Position numbers and translations under genes: made by a program
The notes under the pieces: model-generated
Databases searched by the model: none
What the model was told of the DNA's origin: nothing
The model's input: the letters and a program-made list of their open reading frames with translations, nothing else
Shown here: in pieces, positions 1 through 6,402 of the stretch
How the letters are laid out: each line of letters opens with the position of its first letter
Numbering within the stretch: position 1 is the first letter of the stretch
Assembly (NCBI GenBank): GCA_964561475.1
Contig: CAZLPU010000047.1
Coordinates: forward strand, 1 to 37,935
From: CAYUYV01 sp964561475
GTDB lineage: Bacteria; Pseudomonadota; Alphaproteobacteria; JAJFIK01
DNA length: 37,935 bases
Direction: 5' to 3'

Positions 1-345
1 CGTTTTTTCGCTCACGGCGCGAGGCGCCTCCGCGAGGGCGGCGCAGTGGCGCCGGGCCGCAGTCGCGGCCTTGAGCATGATGCGGATTAAACGCTTCATG
101 CTCTAAAGCAAAGATTGCGACGCATGTGGCAGTTCTTGCGTTAAATGAGTCATGAAGTTCGCAGCGTCTGCGCAGGTCGACGGTTTGCCCGGTCGGGAAT
201 GCTGCAAATAGGATCATGGCGGAGGGAGTGTCGCAGGCGCCGGACCATCCATCATCGTCCGCACACGGGAATTCGCACTTTTATCAGCGCAAAGACAATC
301 ACGACACTGCGGTCTGATCATCTTGAAGCTGACTGTCGCAAAGAC
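1..345. other. Intergenic region, no gene recognised
   Basis: No convincing coding sequence is seen. All three forward frames entering from the left edge stop by about position 106 and look like GC-rich noise. The region holds a palindromic element at 73-103, listed separately. No clear terminator for the leftward gene ending at 346 was found. Confidence 0.5.
73..103. repeat. Palindromic intergenic element
   Basis: Perfect 8-bp arms GAGCATGA (73-80) and TCATGCTC (96-103) flank a 15-nt loop. The arms match the ends of a short palindromic repeat I recall from intergenic DNA of Rhizobiales and other alphaproteobacteria, where copies start with GAGCATGA and end with TCATGCTC. Only one copy is seen here, so calling it a genome repeat rests on family knowledge and not on this window. 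Confidence 0.5.
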
Positions 346-1080
346 CTATTGCACTTCGCCCAGGATGGCGCCGATCATGGAGGGGTCGCGGCTGTCCACG
401 ATTTTCATGCCCGCGGGGATGCCGTAGTTTTCCGCCGGGCCGCCATCGCCGATCGTGACCCGTTCCGCCGTCTTCGTGACACTGGACACGACGGTGAAGG
501 ACAAAAGCAGCCCTTGATCGGAAATGCACCAGGACGCCTCATAACCCGGCTGGGACGTTCCCCAAACCGTACAGGTCTGTCCGGCGATCTCCTGCTGTTC
601 GCCGTCGGATTCACCGTCCAGGGCGGCTGCGAATGCCTCGGCAATTTCCTCGCCGGTCTTGCCGGACATGAATGCGGCCAGGGCGTTACTCTCGGGGTTG
701 GGCACCCTGGCGCCCCGGCCAGCGGTGAGGTCCATGGCGATGATCTCATCCTTGCGGTAGATCACTCGATGGAGCACCGGAGTGGCCGCGGGGGACACTT
801 CCGCCTGAGCGGCATTCACTTCCGTGCGGATCAACGCATCGCCGACCCCGGCGGGAGACAGGGCGTGGATCTCCACCCGCTCTGCACCGTGGCCGCGAAT
901 GCATTCAGTGCTGCGGCCCGTGCGGGCGCCTTCCACCCGGTATTCAATGCAGTAGGCTTCGAGGGGGTGGAGTTTGGCGGCATTCTCCGACGCGGCAGCA
1001 TGGGAAGCGCCCTGAGCGACCATCGCGGTCGTGCTCAAAAGCAGCGCGGCCGTCGCGATCTGACTGCTCAGCATACTCAT
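346..1080 (-). CDS. Secreted protein of unknown function
   Basis: A 244-aa protein with an N-terminal Sec signal peptide: a hydrophobic stretch (ATAALLLSTTAMVAQG) is followed by an Ala-rich likely cleavage region near residue 30. The ATG at 1080 was chosen because GGGAG sits about 6 nt upstream; an earlier TTG at 1095 has no better site. The mature part has two Cys pairs (CIEY and ECIRG; QTCTVW and SWCISD) that could form periplasmic disulfides. The pattern 'AGQTCTVW ... WCISDQGLLL' resembles small periplasmic proteins annotated as hypothetical or DUF4412-like, but I do not recognise the family with confidence. It appears to be transcribed alone, with no neighbour on the same strand within the window. 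Role unknown. Confidence 0.75.
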   Translation of the reverse strand: MSMLSSQIATAALLLSTTAMVAQGASHAAASENAAKLHPLEAYCIEYRVEGARTGRSTECIRGHGAERVEIHALSPAGVGDALIRTEVNAAQAEVSPAATPVLHRVIYRKDEIIAMDLTAGRGARVPNPESNALAAFMSGKTGEEIAEAFAAALDGESDGEQQEIAGQTCTVWGTSQPGYEASWCISDQGLLLSFTVVSSVTKTAERVTIGDGGPAENYGIPAGMKIVDSRDPSMIGAILGEVQ

Positions 1081-1251
1081 CACTTTCTCCCACAATGTCG
1101 TTCCGGTGAAACTGCGGACCGGAGCGTCCCTGATATGAAGTCATGATCCCTGAGTCGCGGGTCGGGCAAGTCTCGCCGCCCTGTGTACCGCCCCGGAACC
1201 GGACAGCCCGCCTTGGTTCCCGCATCCTGAATGGCGCCAGCGCGCAGTGAA

Positions 1252-1295
1252 CAAACGGTGAGGAACGACAATTTCCTTGTCAGGACAACCGTTTG
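1252..1295. promoter_or_regulatory. Two-tier inverted repeat
   Basis: The outer arms CAAACGGT (1252-1259) and ACCGTTTG (1288-1295) pair perfectly. Nested inside, GACAA (1267-1271) and TTGTC (1277-1281) pair around the loop TTTCC. The two stems are separated by internal loops of 7 and 6 nt. It lies about 170-215 bp upstream of the leftward secreted-protein gene. It could be a structured RNA or a protein-binding site; the sequence does not decide. Confidence 0.35.
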
Positions 1296-1405
1296 GAGCT
1301 GACCCGGATACCATGGCTGACCGGAGGGCTTCGCCAGCGGCGGCTCTCAGGCCTGATCGTGAGATTTGTGTAAGGGCACCGGCTTCGCCGAACGCGGCCA
1401 CACCT

Positions 1406-1430
1406 GGGAACCGGTATGCAGGGAACCGGT
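1406..1430 (+). repeat. Direct repeat with 15-bp period
   Basis: GGGAACCGGT occurs at 1406-1415 and 1421-1430, separated by ATGCA, in non-coding DNA. Confidence 0.7.
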
Positions 1431-1621
1431 TCGCGGTCGGCCTATGACGCTGGTTCATATCACCTTACAGAATTGTAACAACAATTATCTCGACGCGAAA
1501 GCATGCACGCTCAGGCAATTCAACCTTCCAAAGCAATCCGTTCAGCAACGTACTTGATCGCGAAAGGTGCTCAGACAATGGCAACGAGGATGAATTCACT
1601 GCAAGGAACAGTATTCTCGGC

Positions 1622-1659
1622 TGGCCCCATGAATTTCCTCAGCCCAGGGCCATTTTATT
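1622..1659 (+). terminator. Terminator-like hairpin with T-tract
   Basis: TGGCCC (1622-1627) pairs with GGGCCA (1647-1652) across a long loop and is followed directly by TTTTATT. No rightward gene precedes it. Either it ends an unannotated small transcript starting somewhere after about 1490, or the match is chance. Confidence 0.3.
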
Positions 1660-1863
1660 AGAAGGATTGAATAAACCAGGGGACGGCGCAGGGTCGGCGG
1701 AGGCCGCAATTTCAGATGCGCGCCCCCGCCCCGGTCCGCGAAGACACAGGGATGTGGCGCACGGCCTGTTCCCATTGTAAAGGACACGCCCCGGCAACAG
1801 GCACCCCGCCGTCGGGGATTGCCAGGGCCAGACCGTTTCACCGTCCACCCGTGCCGGAGAGCC

Positions 1864-3933
1864 ATGACACGACGATTCTCACAAGCCGGGCAGCGATCGA
1901 GCACCGGCCATCTTTCCGGACCCGGACTGGTTTGGGCTGGCGGCAACACCCCCACATCCACACGGTTTGGCGACATCTATTTCTCGCCGGAAGACGGGCT
2001 CGCCGAGACCCGCCATGTCTTTCTGGACGGAACCGGTCTGCTTGACCTGTGGCACGAGCGGCCCCGGGGCGGCTTTGTCGTGGGCGAGACCGGTTTCGGG
2101 ACCGGTCTGAATTTCCTCGCCGTCTGGGATCTTTGGCGCCGTCACGGACCGAAACACGGCTGGCTTCATTTTATATCTGTGGAAGGCTTCCCCATGGGCG
2201 CCCGGGACCTGGAGCGCGCCCATCATCCGTTTCCGGAGCTTCGCCCCCTCAGCAAGGCATTGCTTTCGCGCTATGGAACGCCGCTGCCCGGGTTTCACCG
2301 CCTCCATTTCGACGAGGACCGGATCCATCTCACCCTGCTTCATGGGGACGCCGCCGGGATGCTGGAAGCCCTGGACGCGGGCGTGGATGCCTGGTTCCTG
2401 GATGGGTTCTCCCCGGCCCGCAATCCGGACATGTGGTCAGAGCGGGTGATCCGGGCCGTGGGGCGCTTGTCCCGCCCCGGCGCGCGGCTGGCCACCTTCA
2501 CCGCCGCCGGTCTTGTGCGCCGGCGCTTGGCTGAAAGCGGTTTTGAGGTGGAGCGCAAGCCGGGCTTCGGGCGGAAACGGGATATGACCGTGGCCCGGTT
2601 CAAAGGACCGGCACCTGGGGGTGGCGCCGGACACGCGCCCTGGTTCGCCCGCAGACCAAAAGCCGCCACCGCCGCGGCACAGGCTTACAAGACCGTCATC
2701 ATTGCCGGGGCGGGCATCGCCGGGGCAGGCATCGCCGCAGCCCTGGCCAGGCGGGGGATCACGCCCAGGATCTGGGACCCTTCGGGCGTGCCGGCCAGCG
2801 GCGCATCGGGCAATCCCGCCGGGATCCTCATGCCCAGGCTGACCGCCGATGCGACACCGGCAGGGCGGTTTCACACCGCGGCCTTCTCTTATGTATGCCG
2901 CCATCTGGATCCTTCGGCGTGCCTTGGGGGCAAACCGTTGAATGGCGTGTTGCAGCTTTCAACCACTGGGGCGGAGTGGCAGCGCCATCAGCGCCTTGTC
3001 ATGCGTTCCGTCCTGCCCGTCGACCTGATGCGGTTTGTGGGGCGGGAGGAGGCGGGCGATCTGGCGGGGCTGGACGTGACCGGTCCCGGTCTCTTTTTTC
3101 CGTCAGCCGGTGCGGTGGACCCGGCCACATTGGTCAGGAGTCTGCTGAAAAATCAGGAGATTGAGCCTGGTTCTCTGGATCTTGAGGCCGGAGATTTAGG
3201 GGCCGGGGATCTCGGGGTGGGGGATCTCGGGGCAGGGGATCTGCCGGGAGGGGCGGATGCGGTGATCCTGGCCAACGGGCTTGGGGCGGCAGCCTTTCCC
3301 GGCGGGGATTGCCTTGACCTGCGGGGGTCCATGGGTCAACTCGCGGCCTGCCGATGGCATGGGACCGCCCCACTGAAACGGGTCGTCACTTTCGGCGGCT
3401 ATGCCCTTCCTCTGGATTGCAGTGCGTTGGGAGGGGACACCAGTGGTCATGGAATTCTTACGGGTGCGTCATATCGGCCGGTCAGCGGGCCGTCCGATCG
3501 TCTCGAAACAGACCCTTCGGATGAGGTCAGCGCTACTTTGTTGGCCGCCGCAGGGGAGGTCATTCCCGCACTGAAGACTGCCTCAAGGCCGTTCTGGGCC
3601 CGGACCGCGGTCAGGGCCACAACCCCTGATCACATGCCCCTAGCAGGGCCCATGCCTGATCGCCGGGCTTTCACCAATGCCTTTGAGGGACTGCGCTCCG
3701 GGTTGCAACCCTTGCACACTCATGATACTCACCACACTGAATTGCCGGGACATCATAACGGTCTGTTTGCGTGTACGGGCCTTGGGTCTCGCGGTCTTGT
3801 CACCGGTCCTCTCCTTGGTGAGCTTCTCGTTTCCAGTCTCTTTGGCGATCCGTTGCCTATCGAGTGTGATCTCGCTGATAGCGTGCACACTGCTCGGTTT
3901 TTGGTCAGGGCCATGCGCAGGCGCATAGCGTGA
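1864..3933 (+). CDS. mnmC: Bifunctional tRNA wobble-uridine modification enzyme MnmC
   Basis: This two-domain enzyme completes mnm5s2U at the wobble position of certain tRNAs. The C-terminal FAD domain removes the carboxymethyl group from cmnm5U, and the N-terminal domain methylates the resulting nm5U using SAM. Visible signatures are the SAM motif ETGFGTGLNFL near residue 76, the family block DAWFLDGFSPARNPDMW near residue 175, and the FAD dinucleotide motif AGAGIAGAGIAAALARRG near residue 280; the C-terminus ends with the usual TGLGSRG segment. The 689-aa length is normal. The ATG at 1864 has an upstream CGGAGAG; an in-frame ATG at 1819 lacks a good site. Odd point: residues 441-460 are four tandem pentapeptides of type (G/E)xGDL, encoded by 15-nt repeats, in the FAD domain. 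The gene stands alone. Confidence 0.95.
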   Translation: MTRRFSQAGQRSSTGHLSGPGLVWAGGNTPTSTRFGDIYFSPEDGLAETRHVFLDGTGLLDLWHERPRGGFVVGETGFGTGLNFLAVWDLWRRHGPKHGWLHFISVEGFPMGARDLERAHHPFPELRPLSKALLSRYGTPLPGFHRLHFDEDRIHLTLLHGDAAGMLEALDAGVDAWFLDGFSPARNPDMWSERVIRAVGRLSRPGARLATFTAAGLVRRRLAESGFEVERKPGFGRKRDMTVARFKGPAPGGGAGHAPWFARRPKAATAAAQAYKTVIIAGAGIAGAGIAAALARRGITPRIWDPSGVPASGASGNPAGILMPRLTADATPAGRFHTAAFSYVCRHLDPSACLGGKPLNGVLQLSTTGAEWQRHQRLVMRSVLPVDLMRFVGREEAGDLAGLDVTGPGLFFPSAGAVDPATLVRSLLKNQEIEPGSLDLEAGDLGAGDLGVGDLGAGDLPGGADAVILANGLGAAAFPGGDCLDLRGSMGQLAACRWHGTAPLKRVVTFGGYALPLDCSALGGDTSGHGILTGASYRPVSGPSDRLETDPSDEVSATLLAAAGEVIPALKTASRPFWARTAVRATTPDHMPLAGPMPDRRAFTNAFEGLRSGLQPLHTHDTHHTELPGHHNGLFACTGLGSRGLVTGPLLGELLVSSLFGDPLPIECDLADSVHTARFLVRAMRRRIA
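3184..3243 (+). repeat. Four 15-nt in-frame tandem repeats in mnmC
   Basis: Four adjacent 15-nt units encode EAGDL, GAGDL, GVGDL and GAGDL. Units 2-4 are close to GGGGCCGGGGATCTC. The reading frame is preserved. The repeats sit just before the ADAVILANG strand of the FAD domain. Confidence 0.85.
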
Positions 3934-4599
3934 ACCAACACGGAAATCAGAACGGGATCGATTAAACCCCTCACTGGAAACACGTCTGCAGATGCAAGGC
4001 CAAAATTGTGATTTGCAGCCCCATTTGACATGGACGCCTTCTAACCCTGGTGCTACTTTCCTCCTCCATTCGTTGGGGAACGGTACAAATTTTTTCCCGG
4101 CGAAAGTGTGGATGTGCCCGGCGAATACCTACATGCATGGTGGCTTGGCGGCGCTTTGTCTGTGAGTTGCGGCACCTGCACGAAACACCAAGTTTTCCCG
4201 ACGGTTTTTGACGGGTGACAAACGGCTTGAAAAGGCCGCGGAGAACGTGTGTCTCAAGGAGATTTGCTCTTTGAACGGATGGAATCTGTCCCTGCAGCCT
4301 CTTTGTGAGTCATGCGGTGCGGATTGGCTGGTTGCAGTGTGTGTGTCGGGTTTTGGGGTGAACATGGACCAGTTGTCATAAATCTTCCGGACAGGAACCG
4401 CAGCGGGCGGTGGTTCCCGATCCAGGACCCTGACAACGATTCACTGTTCACAGACCCTTCGAATTATGAGGCGGATTCAGATTCCAGAGCGGGTGCAAGC
4501 TCAGGGTCCGGATGTGTCTCACCAGGGGATGACTTGACGAAACAAAAGGGCGGACTCAATCCGCTTAAAGACTATGGCCTTGTTGGGGGGTCACCAAAC
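3934..4599. other. Gene-poor, AT-richer region
   Basis: This 666-bp stretch lies between mnmC and the orphan gene. No known gene is seen. The direct repeat CCCGGCGAA occurs twice near 4097 and 4118. An AAGGAG at 4256-4261 precedes a TTG-initiated 36-codon frame (4271-4381), LNGWNLSLQPLCESCG..., which is too weak to call. The reading frame of the downstream gene stays open back to 4312, so that gene may begin earlier than annotated. Confidence 0.45.
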
Positions 4600-5616
4600 A
4601 TGACGTTGAAAAATGAAACAAGAAGCAGCCTGGAAACCATGATGCTGCGTGAAGAACGGCTTCGGTACGAGGGGGATCGTCATGGGACGGACCGGCGTAT
4701 CGCAAGCCGGGCATGGGGTGGTCACGCGGGAACTGGCAAGACCGGGCGGGAAAAGGACAGAATGGGCGACGTGGTTGATGGACGGGTTTGGCATGCCGGC
4801 GGACAAGATACAGACTCCGGGAATAGTAGCCCCCCACCCTCCTTCACCGATCAGCCCCACGGATCCAGTGCTCACGACCGGTCTTTAGACGACTCTGGGA
4901 AAAATGATCGGGGCCGAGGCAGTCCTTCTGGCGGACGCCGTGGAAGCCGACGCGCCTCCGACCGGGATGATCCACGCGACGCCGGGTGCGCGACCGCAGG
5001 CCAGCAGGCCCGGATGAGCCCGGAAGCAGGGCCGGCGTCCACGACGGATACCCGGGACAAAACCGGTAGCCAGGACAAAGGCGAACCGGTCCGTAAAGGC
5101 CAGCCTTCCCTTGAGGGACAGCCCCTCAACGACCTGATCAACATGCGGGATCGTTTCCTCACTGAATGTTTCGAGATCGAGAGCGGACGCCGGTTCGTCA
5201 TCGACGATCAGGATGCCCAGGACCGACTTGGGCTGCTGCGCCAGCGTATCGATGAAATCCACGAAGAAATGGCCCGCCGGGACATGGGCGGCCCCCAAGG
5301 GACCCCGTCCGAACCGGATGTTCAGGCCAGCTTTGCAAGTGACGCCCCTACGGAACAAAACCAATCCAGCGCATGTGCCCGGACCGAGGTGCTGAACACG
5401 GCCACGCAAAGGGCGTCCCGTCCCCAGGTAAATTCCCATGATGCAGCCGGTCTTGAAGGGTATCTCAACCGGATCGAGGCCCGCATCCAGTCCCTGGACG
5501 CCATGGCGGCCCAGGCCCAGGCACGGGGCGCTTTCGAAGTGGCGGTCCGCTGCATGCTCGCGGCACAGGACCTGGACCGGGAGCGCCTGTCAGCGTCCGG
5601 ATGCAATCTGCACTGA
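4600..5616 (+). CDS. Orphan low-complexity protein of unknown function
   Basis: I do not recognise this protein. From ATG 4600 it is 338 aa. The first half is rich in Gly, Arg, Asp, Ser and Thr and looks disordered. Two later segments look like genuine helices: one beginning LNDLINMRDRFLTECFEIE and running to EEMARRD, and one from GLEGYLNRIEARIQSLDAMA to LDRERLSA at the C-terminus. Coding signal (codon choice, helical periodicity) is convincing only from about 5014. Start choices are ATG 4312 (frame open, weak site), 4600 (GGGGGG upstream), 4639 or 5014. There is no signal peptide or membrane segment. It stands alone between mnmC and a strong terminator at 5648-5674. The C-terminal helices suggest a protein-protein interaction module, but that is inference. 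Confidence 0.55.
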   Translation: MTLKNETRSSLETMMLREERLRYEGDRHGTDRRIASRAWGGHAGTGKTGREKDRMGDVVDGRVWHAGGQDTDSGNSSPPPSFTDQPHGSSAHDRSLDDSGKNDRGRGSPSGGRRGSRRASDRDDPRDAGCATAGQQARMSPEAGPASTTDTRDKTGSQDKGEPVRKGQPSLEGQPLNDLINMRDRFLTECFEIESGRRFVIDDQDAQDRLGLLRQRIDEIHEEMARRDMGGPQGTPSEPDVQASFASDAPTEQNQSSACARTEVLNTATQRASRPQVNSHDAAGLEGYLNRIEARIQSLDAMAAQAQARGAFEVAVRCMLAAQDLDRERLSASGCNLH

Positions 5617-5647
5617 GCCGAACAAGACCATCCGCCCAGGGCGTAAA

Positions 5648-5674
5648 AAAGGGGACGCGCTTGGCGTCCCCTTT
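5648..5674. terminator. Bidirectional intrinsic terminator
   Basis: An 11-bp perfect stem, AAAGGGGACGC (5648-5658) with GCGTCCCCTTT (5664-5674), around the loop GCTTG. A-rich and T-rich flanks lie on both sides. It sits between the convergent orphan gene (ends 5616) and the redoxin gene (ends 5722), so it can terminate both. Confidence 0.9.
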
Positions 5675-5721
5675 GTCTTGATCCATCAGCCTTGATGGGT
5701 CACTGGCAGCTTTGAAATCGC

Positions 5722-6351
5722 TCAGTACTTGACGGAGCAGCCATAAGCCGTGGTCTGAGGTTCGGAAACCGTCTCGCCGGACGCAAGCTCGGCCAAAGCC
5801 TGGGTCACGTAGTTGGTGGCCGTCTCGACACTGGCTTTCTTGGTGTCGGGCTTGTCGTCGATCGCCCCCATGTAGCGCAGGACACCTTCCCCATCGATGA
5901 CATACATGTGCGGGGTGGTGCGGGCATCATACATCCGGCCGATCTCGCCGCTTTCGTCGAGGATGACCCGGGAAGGTGAGGCGTTGCGGCTTTCGGTCAG
6001 CTCATTCGCCTTCTCGCCGGACACGTGGCCCTGCTTGCCGGGTGCGGAGGAAATCAGGGTGACCCAGACAATGTCGTCTTCGGCAGCCTGACGCTGAAGC
6101 GCCTGCATATTGTCCGTGTCGTAGTGCTTCTTCACGTAAGGGCAGTCGTGATTGGTCCATTCCAGGATGACCGTCTGATTGCGGTAATCGGACAGAGTGA
6201 AGGTTTCGCCGTTCGAATCGGTGCCGGTGAAATCCGGGGCCGTCTGATCAATGACCGCTGCGGCCTGGGCGCCGCCGGTGACCGCAAGGCCAAGACCGGC
6301 CGCCGCGATAAGGCTGACGCCTGCTTTTCTGATGGCATCGAAATGGAACAT
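5722..6351 (-). CDS. Periplasmic thioredoxin-fold redoxin (AhpC/TSA-like)
   Basis: A 209-aa exported redoxin. The signal peptide runs to about residue 31 (hydrophobic IAAAGLGLAVTGGAQAAA). The mature domain starts with the peroxiredoxin/TlpA-like phrase APDFTGTDSNGETFTLSDY. The expected active site is single-Cys, WTNHDCPYVKKHY, with Cys70 and no resolving Cys in a CxxC. The only other mature Cys is Cys205 in the C-terminal GCSVKY. The cis-Pro loop TTPHMYVID is present. ATG 6351 is supported by GGAGAG 7 nt upstream; the frame extends 10 codons further without a better site. It lies 51 bp downstream of the DsbD-like gene on the same strand, so the membrane protein may supply its electrons. Whether it reduces peroxides or protein thiols cannot be read from sequence. 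Confidence 0.88.
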   Translation of the reverse strand: MFHFDAIRKAGVSLIAAAGLGLAVTGGAQAAAVIDQTAPDFTGTDSNGETFTLSDYRNQTVILEWTNHDCPYVKKHYDTDNMQALQRQAAEDDIVWVTLISSAPGKQGHVSGEKANELTESRNASPSRVILDESGEIGRMYDARTTPHMYVIDGEGVLRYMGAIDDKPDTKKASVETATNYVTQALAELASGETVSEPQTTAYGCSVKY

Positions 6352-6402
6352 GACCGGTGTCTCTCCTGTTGATTTCAACATTGTGACGGATTGTTCATCT
6401 GC

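Larger units (their letters stand above)
1081..1863. other. Gene-free region with inverted repeats
   Basis: About 780 bp without a supportable gene. It contains a two-part hairpin (1252-1295), a 10-bp direct repeat with 15-bp period (1406-1430), an AT-rich inverted repeat AATTGT-N4-ACAATT (1471-1486) and a terminator-like hairpin with a T-tract (1622-1659). Base composition is less GC-rich from about 1440 to 1680. A 27-codon frame beginning at 1578 overlaps the terminator-like hairpin and is not called. Confidence 0.5.

Noticed and set aside
145..1146. 333-codon rightward frame
   Set aside because: Mostly antisense of the secreted protein gene at 346-1080, which has a signal peptide and ribosome site.
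1578..1661. 27-codon frame with weak AAAGGTG site
   Set aside because: Very short, overlaps a terminator-like hairpin, no other support.
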